Below are positions 45,571-57,954 of a DNA stretch of 60,000 nucleotides, piece after piece (position 1 is the stretch's first letter; every line of letters begins with the position of its first letter). Source of the stretch: Lingula anatina (lineage: Eukaryota; Brachiopoda; Lingulata; Lingulida; Lingulidae); NCBI RefSeq assembly GCF_001039355.2, contig NW_019773513.1, positions 306,448 to 366,447 on the forward strand, in the 5' to 3' direction. A program made the position numbers and the translations under genes. Below the pieces are notes generated by a model that saw only the letters and a list, made by a program, of their open reading frames with translations, ran no database searches and had not been told where the DNA came from.

Positions 45571-48152
45571 ATGGCAGCAATGCACGAAAGGACGAAGAGC
45601 TATCTCCGTGGGAGGTTTTGGATCTGGAGCACCATCGGCCTCTCTTTTCTCAGCCTCACTCTTCTGATTGCACTGGTTGCAGTAGGTGAGAAATGGCGGG
45701 AACTGGAGGAAAACCAGCAGCAACTTATTCACAGGTCCCGTAGGTCCTCGGCGGAAACCGAAGTTGGTAAAAGGACGAAACGCACCACCCACTGGAATGT
45801 GCCGCATTTGCGGTCTTATTGGAATTACAGAAACTATTGGAATATTCTTCCGAAATATGAACTTTCAACCCCCTCCATTTTCGACTCCCTGACCAATGAG
45901 GAGATGTTAAAAATCCAGCGATTCATGCAACAGCAACCAGAGCTGAATCTAAAACCGGTGTCTGAAGCCTCCATGTCTGATAATTATATATTCCTCATGG
46001 AAGCCGTGCTCCCACCAAAATCCGAAGTGCTGGATCACCTCGATAGAGGGCAGCCTATGCCAGCGCGCCGTGCACGTGTCACGTGCTTCATGGGAGCAAA
46101 GAATCCTCCGGTCGTTGAAGAGTTCTTAGTTTCTCCGTTACCGAGAGTGGCGCGATATGAACGGGTTGGCAGTACAATATCGTTCCACGCGAGACCAATT
46201 GATGGCTTTGAATCCAATGGGATGGATGAATACATCTTCAAACCAATCACAGAAAAGATGTTTCCAATTTTAAAGAAATACTACGGCTACTGGTACCACA
46301 ACTGCACCAATCGGTGTATTTATTTTGACACGAGCGCACGAGGTCTTAGAGCAGGAGATCGTCAGGTCCACGCGTCGGCTTACCGATACGGAATTGACGG
46401 CTACTACATTTGGCCACTTCCTTTGCAGATTGTCGTGAATACAAACGGCAATAACCCTGCAGCTTACAGCGTAACCAGATTGTACTTTGAACATCAATCG
46501 TACAGCAACGTCGACGAAATACTGGATGCGTACAACAGTGGTCAACTGAAGGTAACCAAGCTCCCACCTCCACCAACTGGACCGACGTACGGCTCTCCTG
46601 AGAAAAGACGCTTGCATTACGGCGGCGATTATCGTAGAAGAAAACGCATCCCGAAACAGTTTGAACCAGACGGTAAACGGTACACTGTTGACGGACGCCG
46701 AGTAAAATATCTGGATTGGGAGTTCAACGTTCGCTTTCGTGCCTTGACGGGAATACAGATAATGGACGTGAGATTCCGAGGTGAGAGAATCGCCTATGAA
46801 ATTGGTATTGGGGAAATAGCTGTCTATTATTCAGGAAGGGAACCCACAGGAATTTTAGCAAATTTCCTAGACTCGGGATTCGTGCTCGGTCGACTGCATT
46901 TCCCACTTCTAAAAGGGTATGACTGTCCCAACAACGCCATGTACTTCGACAACACCTTTTACAACCCATCAGGCGGCCGTCCCCACACCCATAGGTCCGC
47001 TGTCTGTCTGTTTGAACACAACACTGGTATACCAGTCCGTCGACACTATTTGAGAGACTATACCGGCCCAGATATTTCGAGTTTCAATTACCAATTTAGC
47101 CTACCGGGCACCGTACTCATTCTTCGAGGGATTATTACACTTTTCAATTATGATTATGTACTCGATTACGTCTTTCATCCTAATGGCGTCATTGAGACCA
47201 AGGTTTCTTCAACAGGGTACGTATTCAGCATCACCAATCCTAAGGGGGAAAGTTCACCATACGGGTACAACATAAACACCGAGAACGGTATACTGGCTCC
47301 ACTTCACCATCACATGTTCAACTTCAAGGTCGATCTTGATATAGGCGGTATACGAAATCGGTTCGAGACTTGGGACCTGAAACTGGAAAGCCTCCCCAAC
47401 CCTCTAGCCCCAGGCGACAGATGGATACAGAAGAGACTTGAACGAAATCTACGCAGAAACGAGCAAGATGCCCTGATCAAGTATAACTTTGACGAACCAA
47501 AATATTACGTGATGTACAACGCTGGGGCTAATAACTCATTGGGTTATCCACGTGGATACCGGATTTATTCCAACGGATTCTCCAAGAAAATGCTACCGGA
47601 TGGATGGTCGTTTGAAAACGGAATCTCTTGGGCTCGGCAACAGGTGGCAGTATTGAAGCAGAAGGTAACAGTGACCTTTCATGGGTGTCAACGTTTTTGT
47701 CCTCATTTACACTATTCTGCTACTTTAGGAATACGGCAATGTAACCGACAGTGTATTATACCATAGTTTTGTTTATTGAGATGTGGTTTAGCACAGAAAA
47801 GGGTTTATTGTATATTGATTCAGTTTTTTAAGACAAGAAAATTATCTTATTGTACTGTAACATTGTTTATTTATTATAGGACAGCGAAGACACGACAGCC
47901 AGTCTATTCAACCAAGCCGATCCTTACAATCCCACCAGAAACTTTGCTGATTTTCACGGAGACAACGAGAGCATAGTCGACCAGGACTTGGTAGCTTGGG
48001 TTACCGTAGGCATACACCACATCCCTGTGGCTGAAGACATCCCCGTGACGACAACCCCAGGAAAGGAGCTCTCAATCTTTTTAACCCCACTGAATTATTA
48101 TGACGAAGACCCTTCGATGACGTCATGTGACGCAACTGTTGTGCGACCTTGA
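45571..48152 (+). CDS. Copper amine oxidase, type II membrane protein
   Basis: Exon 1 is 45571-47664 and exon 2 is 47880-48152, joined in phase 0, giving 788 aa. A short basic N-terminus precedes one membrane helix (residues about 15-40, WIWSTIGLSFLSLTLLIALV), as in membrane primary amine oxidases. Family landmarks: a catalytic-base region (FLDSGFVLG), DCP, CLFEHNTGIPVRRH, and the topaquinone site NYDY (in FNYDYVLDYVF). The two-His copper site is HHH in PLHHHMFNFKVD, and the third copper His region is WVTVGIHHIPVAEDIP in exon 2. The enzyme oxidises primary amines to aldehydes, giving NH3 and H2O2 (family knowledge). Reading exon 1 through the intron would stop at 47766 and lose the third copper ligand. 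AATAAA lies at 48214-48219. All expected active residues are present. An insert of basic residues (RRRKRIPKQ) sits in the middle. Confidence 0.93.
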
Positions 48153-48985
48153 GAGGCAAGACCTGACGTTGCTCCACTCTTGCAATTCAGATTGGAATAG
48201 TCGTTTTCAATTGAATAAATTGACAAAACATTAAGGTTTTGGGTATTTCCTATGTACCTTTACATGGTCATTTTTATAGATTACGCATTAACCTACCGTC
48301 GATTATAAGAGTTGATGTTGATTTGAGCTTAAGCAGCCCATGTTTAACTTAAACCTGTAACAATCGTCGCTCAAGTTATGTACTGATAGATTACTTTTGC
48401 ATTGAAATAGTGGTAGGGATTTTGCGTAAGTGTGAAATCAAACGCGGGTCGTGTATTTAGTAGTCAATTCCCGAAATAATATCTCTCTCTCTCTCTCTCT
48501 CTCTCGCTCGCTCGCTCGCTTTGGTAGTTCAAATAGCGTCAAGCATTCTGAACTGATAAGCTTGATTCGTCTTGTATCTGATGTAACATTAGGCTTCATG
48601 GCGCTTAATCCCTTAACTGTGTACTAGTAATACCACCTTCACGACTGCACTTCTCCCACTTGGTGCATCAATGGCCTCGTTTACACAGCCGTACCTATAC
48701 CATAATATTTTAAAGAAACATATCCCTTTGATCGACGAAGGGAACATCGTTTTACTGAGACGCGAGGGGCTCGAGGCCACGTTGTTACATGTAGAAATTA
48801 TCAAAAACAGTCTATTCACGCAGTCGTCGTCAGAAAGCGTTTGTTGCAACGCAGAACCTGTCAGATCGGCCGCTGTGTGAATGGAACCAAACCGGTGACA
48901 ACGCAGACACGTATATAAGGATGCGCAGTACACGCTACCCGGCCCATATACAGTAAGTCGAGCTAGAGTACTGCTACTCGCCGTG
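48153..48985. other. Intergenic region with promoter of the peptide gene
   Basis: Contains a TC/CG-rich tract at 48484-48519 and the TATA box listed below. Open frames here on both strands show no family resemblance. Confidence 0.6.
48912..48919 (+). promoter_or_regulatory. TATA box of the prokineticin-like gene
   Basis: TATATAAG lies 74 bases before the ATG at 48986, so transcription would begin near 48945 and leave a short 5' UTR. Confidence 0.7.
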
Positions 48986-51044
48986 ATGAAGGTCCTTATC
49001 GTCGCTGTCACCTTGTTTGCTGTGTCACAGGTAAGTGGATGTTTCCCCTCTTTTTTTTAACGTTTTGAATTGTGTCTTGTTTTCCAGACGAGTATTTGAT
49101 TTTAATGTAATTTCCATAAATCATGTAGTTTCAACGTGCCAACCTTCGATGAAGATTTACGTCTTGTAATAAAGTAATGGCACCATTCTCTTCTTTTTTG
49201 ATAAATCAAACCGATCGGATTGTCGTCTTAACCCTGATTACTTTTTTTGCCGCGTTTTAAAATTTTTGTACAACAAATGTTAGACACACACCAACGCTTG
49301 TCTACCAGTTTACTTAATTGTGGATTGAATTGTCACTAGTACATGTACATGGTACAAACCTTTATATCCAATGCGTCTTCCTATAACAACATAAACCAAA
49401 TCATAATATAAAGAATAATGCCGTGGACTTATATCTACTTCAGGCACAATTTGGAATCGAGTGGAACAAGCTTCCAGACCTGTTTAACTTTGGCACCAAG
49501 GCCCCAGGAACAGTATGTAAGACCTCTGAGGAATGTGGTGACGGCGAGTGCTGCGTGGAGGACATCTTTGGACAGGCTGCCCTCTTAGGTGACGTAGACA
49601 CATTTTATCGTCTGGTTTGCCACTGCTCTGTGTACAAAGTCTGTTTGCTGAAATTCGTAGGGCACGTCAGTGGTTTTGTTGGTGCCGTTAAGTGTTACTA
49701 AATAGTTGTTGTTTTAAAGGGTACATTTGTGTATCAGATGCCTTGAGAAATGCCATTGTCATCTTTATCAATTTTTTCCTTTCTTCCTGGTCTCGCCTAT
49801 ACCATTGTAACAGTTTTATATTTATTCATACTCATGAGAATCATGGGTACAGTATGTTTCACGTTTTCCCTGGTTTGCATCATCTTATCTCCTAACGTCA
49901 GTGTTACTGCGTTGTTCTGCTTGAAGAAATGTTAAATGTAAGGCGGGAAATCCTTTGAGTTATTGAAACAATTTAAATGGCATTCTCATAAACGTGATCG
50001 GATTGTTAAGATAACTAAATGTCGTTTTAACAATAAAACCCAGTTTATTAATTTGCATATTTGAAAATGAATATAATATAGCAAAAATGAGTCATTTATC
50101 TTCAGGAAAGCGTCAGCTGATCTGGCCATTTACCAAGCAGCAGGGTGTGTGCAAGCCATACAGGAAAGAGGGAAGGTATGTACAACCTGGTCACTTGTGC
50201 ATGGACACTGACATTCTGCACACGCGCGCATGATGAATAACGCGAACTCAAACAAACACCAAGAAACACACGTGAACGAGGAATTATTCACCAAATAAAC
50301 ACACACACACACATGCTGACAGGTTGAGCGAACGGCCAGAGAGGATTTGGCACACATAAACATGTGCATTTTGTACATACATGTGCATGTACACACCGCT
50401 CTCTGTGCGTTGACGCACCTGTAGGCGGACGCACGTAGAAGATTTTTAAAGGGTCATAAACTGGAATCAATCGTGTGAAGGCGAATTCGATAACCAGCTG
50501 TCAGTGTCTTACTGTCACGACAGATGGCAACGTCTACATTTGATATGATAACACTAAACATGATGTACACTTGGAGATAATTTGACATGCCTATATCTCT
50601 CTTTTTATTGCATTTGCGACTTAGGCTTATGTTATTTATTTTGGAACCAAGATATACACGTTGGTAAGCGTTTACATATGGGGTATTGCACGTGATTTTT
50701 GAGGATCGAAATGTCTAAAGATTCTAACATAATATAAGGCACAGCGATAAAATCTTTATGCCAAATGTACAAAATGGCTTCTCCATAGTTGCACATACTT
50801 ACAGTATGTACATATGTGGTTTTCTTCCAGCGCCTGCCACCCACTGCACGAGACCCACCTTCAAAGTAGTATGTACAAAGGAATGTACCAATTTTCCTGC
50901 CCGTGCGACCCAACCCTGGTTTGCAAGGGAGAAAAAGTCCAACAGACCTTCGGGTTCGTGATCCACACCAACCCCACCTGCCAGGTTGATACCGAGACCG
51001 GAAGTGGAAAGCCCGACACCGACAAACCAGAGGAAGACTTTTAA
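48986..51044 (+). CDS. Secreted prokineticin/astakine-like 10-Cys protein
   Basis: Four exons: 48986-49030, 49444-49588, 50106-50175, 50831-51044. Phases are 0, 1 and 2 and agree, giving 157 aa. The signal peptide is MKVLIVAVTLFAVSQA. The mature part carries ten cysteines: VCKTSEECGDGECC, then VCKPYRKEGSACHP, then SCPCDPTLVC and a last TC. This C-x5-C-x4-CC ... C-HP ... CPC-x5-C layout is that of the prokineticin/colipase fold, seen in vertebrate prokineticins and in invertebrate astakines, which are blood-cell growth cytokines (family knowledge). It lacks the AVIT N-terminus needed by vertebrate prokineticins. A Dickkopf- or colipase-like role is an alternative. The C-terminal tail is acidic and low-complexity (SGKPDTDKPEEDF). 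AATAAA lies at 51131. Confidence 0.8.
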
Positions 51045-53489
51045 ACAAACCTTGAGCCGGAAAAGACGTTCTTCGTGTGATCACAAATGACATACGTGTA
51101 GGCTGCCTGATTTTGTACTTTTTGGTCAGAAATAAAAATGTTCGACTGTTTGGTTCGTCCAAGGCCTTGATCACGGATACTGAGTATGGTGCTATTAAGA
51201 TGCGAACGTGTAGAAAATATCATCCGGGCCTCCGCCAAAATGTTGCTTATATCCAGGAGTTAAAGCTCATTTTTGCTACATGTATGAATAATTCAATCGA
51301 TGATATTTATTTAATCAACACTTTGTGTGTTTTGTGCTTGAGTTTTGAAAACGCTTTGTTCTCCTAAATAGAGTAGGCCCTAGTGATTTACTGTTTACAT
51401 TTATAACGCTATTCTCAATAGGCCTACCTGAATACGATTGCCAACGATGTTTTGTAATCTGGCATCGAATATATCATTGAAGTTTGTTGGAAAAATTCCA
51501 TTTCCGATCAATAATATTGTTTTGAAATCTTTGCCATTTAAACGTTTGAAAGTCGAAATGGCCTTATTCCATTAGGGGTGCCAATGTAATGAAGCTTTCG
51601 ATATCTACATCATGTCACTCCTTCAAGTGTGGAATTGGTTTTCCTAGTCACCAGAGATCTCCAGTTTTTCTAAACTTCGGTATAAACCCTTTGCAATATA
51701 TTTCGATGTTTTAACAACTAATCAATTAATTTCGTTCTTACAATTATATTAGGTCTTGCATGTTTAATTCAGAATTTAATATGAGTACCCACGTATACAT
51801 GTAGGATTATAGTTTTGCGGAATGTACAGACTTGACATTTAATATGGAATATATTTAAATCATTATTCATCAGTTTTTTTCCTATTTTGCAGACTGATAA
51901 ATAAAAATAAGGATTAAAATCGTGTTTTAATAACTTTTGATAAAATGTTCCATATCATTGCGACATCAGTTCTTTAATTGACTTCGCCAGTGAAGCAAAC
52001 AAAAATGCATTGCCAATTTAAAGTCATACGACAACCATTGAAAGCGATATTTTGGATCTCCATATCTTCCAAATTATCGTCTTTAAAAGAGTTACACGAC
52101 CCACAAAGGACCCTCATGTCAGTGTCTAGTCACAGTAACAGTCGCTGCTATGCCTGACCTTATCTTCCTGCTACCAGAGCTTTCAAGAGGCAAGGCATTT
52201 CTTGCGATAGTTTTTTTAGAATTTAATCTGGAATAAAATTCCAGTCAACGGTTAAAACTTGTCCAATTTGGTTCAGTTTTGTTGTAGGACATGCAGGCCG
52301 TTGATTCGGCGACTATTGACCGAACCACATATTGTCAAAGTGGTTCAAATATGGCGATTTTGANTTGGTCAGAAATAAAAATGTTCGACTGTTTGGTTCG
52401 TCCAAGGCCTTGATCACGGATACTGAGTATGGTGCTAGTAAGATGCGAACGTGTAGAAAATGTCATCCGAGCCTCCGCCAAAATGTTGCTTATATCCAGG
52501 AGTTAAAGCTCATTTTTGCTACATGTATGAATAATTCAATCGATGATATTTATTTAATCAACACTAGGTGTTTTGTGCTTGAGTTTGAAAACGCTTTGTT
52601 CTCCTAAATAGAGTAGGCCCTAGTGATTTACTTAAATATACCGTTTACATTTATAACGCTATTCTCAATAGGCCTACCTGAATACGATTGCCAACGATGT
52701 TTTGTAATCTGACATCGAATATATCATTGAAGTTTGTTGGAAAAATTCCATTTCCGATCAATAATATTGTTTTGAAATCTTTGCCATTTAAACGTTTGAA
52801 AGTCGAAATGGCCTTATTCCATTAGGGGTGCCAATGTAATGAAGCTTTCGATATCTACATCATGTCACTCCTTCAAGTGTGGAATTGGTTTTCCTAGTCA
52901 CCAGAGATCTCCAGTTTTTCTAAACTTCGGTATAAACCCTTTGCAATATATTTCGATGTTTTAACAACTAATCAATTAATTTCGTTCTTACAATTATATT
53001 AGGTCTTGCATGTTTAATTTAGAATTTAACATGAGTACCACGTATACTGGTACATGTGGGGTTTTGCGGAATGTAGGCCTACGTTAAAGGTACAAGACTG
53101 GTGGATGGAGAACACTGGTACATTTCAATAAGCTATATAATGACAACGTAGGCGTGCACTTACTTAAATAATGTTTTTTTATTGAAAAAAAAATCAGGAA
53201 ACATACAATAAATATGTCTTGTGGTTCTGTATGGACTTCAAAGTATTTGGAAGATAGACTTCACAGTTTTAAAATTAAATTTAAATGTAATTTTAAGCGA
53301 CATTTAAAAGACTGCGAAAATGATCCCCGCCTAGTTCTCCTAATTTTTAAGTCTCTCCAGCAGATTAGACAAACGTCATACTCAAAGTAACAACGATCAA
53401 CGCTGTCACCACGATTGATTTACAATTCTAACAATGACAATAATGGTAATGACAATGATGACAGAAAAAAGTGATTACTGCAGCGACAT
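51045..53489. other. Intergenic region between convergent genes, with a repeated segment
   Basis: No exon is supported. 51122-51830 is repeated at 52365-53065 across the N at 52364 (offset 1243) with few differences. The 3' ends of the peptide gene (+) and the GPI-type gene (-) both fall here. Confidence 0.7.
52364..52364. other. Assembly joint (single N)
   Basis: Sequence after the N restarts at the equivalent of 51122, just beyond the peptide gene. Confidence 0.9.
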
Positions 53490-56329
53490 CTATGACAGTG
53501 CAAGGACAGCAAGACTCAACATGCCGGTGACGACGTGTGCGCCATAACCCCACGACCTTGACCTCGCTCCACTCGTTGACCCCTGGTTAGTTGACCCGGG
53601 GGTGGTGGTAATCATCACCTCCATATTGATGGTACACTCTTTAAGCGTGATCTGTGGATCAAGCATGTAGACTTTGTATAGTCCTAGTGCCGTCATCGTG
53701 GCCACTTCTCTTGCTGCCGCGCGACATGTGCTGAACGCTGTCCCTGTGCAGTTAACGTATTCGTTCAGTTTACTGGAAATTGAATTAGGTAGCGGATTAG
53801 GTAAGGAAATTGAGAAAGGCGCTAGAAGTATAAAGTATAAATATCCTATTCTTCGTCCGTACACTGTACCATATACTGGCACTGCTGCCTCACCTCATCT
53901 TTTTGCATTAAGTTTGGTCCTTGCAGCATTCTTTCTCTCTCTCTCTCTCTCTCTCTCACACGCACGCACACACCCACACACACGTCCAGACACACATACG
54001 AAAGAGGGTTAACCTTATGCATGTTTATAGTTTACTGCAGGGATACAAATACACTATCAATATAATGAATAATAGTTTCAGATATGACTATTTTTTAACG
54101 CTTAGCCATTACCTCTATATACCGTCTAATCGTGTTAAAACAAATGTGCTCGTCACTGTTCTTAGTTCAGACTGACTCAGCCATTGCTGTAGTAGACAAA
54201 ACAGTCATCAGCTACAACGCGTCTCACCTAGCGCATTCCCCCATCACATCAACTTACTAGCAAATCTCATCAGCGCTGTCCGAGTTCCTGGCCCTGTCTG
54301 CGCTGTCTACTGCGCTTGGAGGCAGAAAAGCTTGTTCCAGGTGATCTGTGTAGCAGCTGGCGACGGCCGTGGTCCTACTGCTCTCAGTAAAACAAGCTAG
54401 GTTGTCCTGGTAATCTGAAGAGGGTTAACGCACGGAAATTACTATATTTGTACATGAACAGAAATTGTTATTGATGTTGTTATTTTTTTATTCAGGTCGT
54501 TCTGATAAAATAAAGGCAGTTATGTTCAGTTCACAGCAACACCAGCATGCCTACAAATTCCGTTCTTACGACAGGTTGGTTATTGTGATCTGGCATTGTA
54601 CAAAGCTATGTGATAGTGACCAAGGCTTGTAACAGTGTCTATCAAAACTAGTACATTGGTGAAATTCGCAAGAAGTACCCGTCAGAAACCTTTTCATCAA
54701 CTCATTAAAATTTGGTACAGATGCTTCAATAAATCTTACAACCTATGCTCCAAAAAAGTGTAGATTATTTCAGCAGATTTTACAAGGGCGGTTAAGGACC
54801 CAGACAGTTTAAAATATTTCCTAAAAACATATCTCCTAGCGGATTTTCATGTGAAGTCGAGACACTTACTCTTCTTGCCAGCGTCACTGCACAGGTAGGC
54901 TGCGTTAGCGCTCTCAGCCTCCAGTGTGATGGCGGTCTCGTTACATCCCAGGTTACTCTTTAACTGGGTCGTGCATGTCTTCAACTCTGTTAATTTCCTG
55001 TTGAACAGAAAATAACCAGAAGTGTTACTAACATATCTCGTGAAATACAGGTTACATGTACATGTATTTGTGATAAGGCAGATCGTGTATTCGTGCAATT
55101 AAGATGTTCTTTTAACCTGATTGAAAACTTTTGCTGAATTTTAATCTGATAATCACATATAAAATGACTAAGCGGTTCAAGCTTGTGCTATTTTTTGTTG
55201 GCTTTTCAAACCTCGAATGGTGACGGTGATTTATTAAGTGGTTATTTATGTTACATGCGTGTTTGAGAGATGAGAAAAAGAGGGATCATATTTACCATGA
55301 TTACTTACAGGCAAAAGTCCCGGAGCTGCGTGTTATTGAAAGTAGGCCAGTTGAACCACAGGTCCATGGTGGGAAGCATCTGGCTACATCTGTCTTTCTG
55401 CTGATAACAAAAATCGCCCCCTGGATCGACGCCCTGAGACCGCTGCACCGGCCCTGGAGAGACAACGAGAGAGAATAACATTTGGTTAAAATATCCTGAT
55501 CCACATTTGCTGGCTTAGGATTGATAAAACGCACAGTTCGCATTCATGCCTATTGTACTGTATGCATTCTTTTAGATGAATGTATTCAATTACCTCTATA
55601 ATATTACAGAACTTGCGTAATTTTTTAGTTTTCTCCATCTGCACCCACTGATGAGAAAAATGCACTTAATTTTCTTCAGACAATTCTTTGAATTGTTTAT
55701 AGAATTGACGGTTGTTGAATAATGTAGCTATATAGTGAAACAATACACATCTTGAACAAATATGGATTTATTCGCAGCGTTTACTTTTTTTCTTTCTTTA
55801 AAGCTAGGTACATAATAGTAGGTAATTAATAAGGTGTACATGCACTTGCACATCCTATCTTAGTTTTCTCCATCTGCACCCACTGATGAGAAAAATGCAC
55901 TTAATTTTCTTCAGACAATTCTTTGAATTGTTTATAGAGTTGACGGTTGTTGAATAATGTAGCTATATAGTGAAACAATACACATCTTGAACAAATATGG
56001 ATTTCTTCGCAGCGTTTCCTTTTTTTCTTTCTTTAAAGCTAGGTACATAATAGTAGGTAATTAATAAGGTGTACATGCACTTGCACATCCTATCTAACCG
56101 CTATAACAGTTTCTGCCCCCCCCCCCAAAAAAAGAAAAAAAAAATGGCTTTGGGGTAACACTGACATTTGAAAATCATTCGTAAATATCGATGAGAGTTT
56201 AAATTTACTGAACGACCTGTAGTTCTAATAGCAGTACGTTTTAATTTATTGAAGCGCATCTCTGAACTTATCCCATCAAAAACACTTACCGGCAAATAAA
56301 ACAACCGCAACGAAAAACAGTATCTTCAT
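53490..56329 (-). CDS. Unrecognised secreted, probably GPI-anchored Cys-rich protein
   Basis: Five exons in transcript order: 56329-56290, 55453-55309, 54997-54870, 54414-54258, 53772-53490. Phases 1, 2, 1, 2 agree, giving 250 aa. The signal peptide is MKILFFVAVVLFA. Mature segments include DFCYQQKDRCSQML, LRDFCLKLTELKTC, NLGCNETAITLEAE, AYLCSDAGKK, NLACFTESS, VASCYTDHLEQAF, EYVNCTGTAFSTC and LKECTINMEV. N-glycosylation sites (NNT, NET, NCT) are present. The C-terminus is a Ser/Gly/Thr spacer, then a hydrophobic tail (GYGAHVVTGMLSLAVLALS) with no following charge, as in GPI-anchored proteins. I do not recognise the family. It is convergent with the peptide gene. A TATA box lies 82 bases upstream of the start. 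Confidence 0.75.
55626..56095. repeat. 235-bp tandem duplication in an intron
   Basis: 55626-55860 and 55861-56095 are almost identical (TAGTTTTCTCCATCTGCACC ... GCACATCCTATCT). Both lie in the first intron of the GPI-type gene. Confidence 0.92.
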
Positions 56330-56410
56330 GGTTCCTGTTGTCGAACGAGTGGACGTAATGAACAAGACAGAGAGATGTAATGTATGTTAATCAGTGCTGC
56401 TGTCATGGCT

Positions 56411-56417
56411 TTATATA
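56411..56417 (-). promoter_or_regulatory. TATA box of the GPI-type gene
   Basis: TATATAA on the minus strand, 82 bases upstream of the ATG at 56329, much like the spacing in the peptide gene. Confidence 0.65.
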
Positions 56418-57954
56418 CACACACAGACGCTCACTCACTCTTTATCTCACACACACAGCACCGAGTGCAGCGGGGCCGGAAGTAAGAAACGTGAGTCAAT
56501 GACCCTGCAAATATTTCGTCACAGGTTATTATTCAGCATGACCTGGGCCTCCTAAGTACCCAGGTAGGCGTAAAGCGTATCCCCAGTCTCTCTTTTGTTA
56601 ACGATCTTAGCTTGCGTCAACATAAGCTGCGGTGAATGCGGTAAGCGGTAACGCAACACGGGTCCTTTGACTCATGCTAATATTAGATCTAAAAGATCAA
56701 ACTTGTTCTCCCCCGTCTCCTTATATGGGGCATAGAAATGGAAGAAGGATTGAGACTCGTGGGTTTATTTGCTGTATCATGGTGACTGTAGCCGTCCACA
56801 GCAAAGACATGAACTTGCAGTGACAAGAGATGACTGTGATAAAAAATCTGTAATGATAGTTTGAGTACAATAAAATACCCTAATTTATTTATTAGTAATT
56901 ATTGTTTTATAATGTTACTTCGTTACGATAAATCAATCCACGATCCGTTTTATGCACTCATAATGTGCATTGCTGCATGGAGAAATAAAAAGCATGGAAG
57001 TCGAGGCGGGTTATAATGGTATATAATGGTACATGAGTAGTGGAAGCGAAAATAAACTCCTTCATTGAATTTTACTCCCCGATTTTCATAGTTCATAAGA
57101 GATCATTGCTAATATTTAAAACTACTGGCACTATGCCAATCGAGGTAGGTTTGTGATTGAATTATCCTCAACCAAAAAAAAAAAAAAAAAAAAAATTGAT
57201 TGTGCATTTGTTATTAACCTTTATTGAATCAAACCCTAAAGACTTCATCTTTTAAAGAAGAAATGATTATTTGACAATTTCGATGTTGAAAATAAAATGA
57301 TTGAAGATATCTTTCTGAGCTTACTTCAAATTGAATTTTGTTTCCTCTCATACATGAAATTGCGTCTCTCAATAAACATAGTAATAGATATGATGAAATA
57401 TCAGACACAAAAAAATTAATTATTAAAGCACATTCACATCAGGTTAAGTGTCAATCCATTATAAACATATGGAATTGCTCTTAAAAAGTACAATCACATC
57501 TTGTTACGGTTTTACATATTTTCATCATTTTTAACACAAAATTATAAGAATAGGTGCGTTGAATGTACATGTACTGTACATGTACATCAGGTTAAATTTT
57601 GGCCCACTGACATCTAAGCCGCCGAAGTTAATTGAAATTAAGCGAGAGTACCCTCGGATCCAAAGTTAGAACGATAGGGTCTGGGAATGGTCTCTAAAAC
57701 TCCTGGTATAAAAATAATGTAAGCATATGATAAAGGCAGGTGGCGCGCTTTTGAATAGCCGTGTTGAAATCAGTGTTAAGTTTGCATATTCATATACTGA
57801 GGCTAGTCGATATAAATGATAAACATTGTGTTTCATGCAGCCGCAGATGAAGTACAATTTTACAAGTTTGGTCGTTGCGTCCTTTTTTTTCTGATCAAGG
57901 GTAAATATCGATCCGAATGAATAGTGACATTGCTAAGACATCAAAACCGTCTAT
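56418..57954. other. Intergenic region
   Basis: No exon was found. It contains an A-tract at about 57174-57195, a TACATGTAC palindrome cluster at 57565-57590, and a copy of the conserved-core repeat at about 57598-57700. Confidence 0.55.

Noticed and set aside
45571-47766. Reading the amine oxidase as a single-exon 731-aa protein
   Set aside because: The frame after 47664 loses family similarity and the third copper-ligand region, which is found intact in the exon at 47880-48152 after a clean GT-AG intron.
47200-48152. Loss of the third copper histidine (Val in IPVAED)
   Set aside because: The ligand in this family is the His of the H-x-P-x-x-E-D pattern, which is present (HHIPVAED); the Val position varies naturally.
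48613-49011. 132-codon minus-strand frame over the peptide gene promoter
   Set aside because: No family resemblance, and it overlaps the TATA box and signal-peptide exon of a well supported gene.
50632-51174. 180-codon minus-strand frame
   Set aside because: Antisense to the last exon of the prokineticin-like gene; no splice or domain support.
51077-52607. Two similar open frames at 51077-51367 and 52332-52607
   Set aside because: They are 3'-flank sequence repeated across the N at 52364; the frames overlap the poly(A) signal and have no protein features.
54720-54850. Possible second LINE 3' end (frame with SLKYFLKTYLL)
   Set aside because: Too short and in an intron; the resemblance to LINE tails is weak, so I did not list it as a feature.
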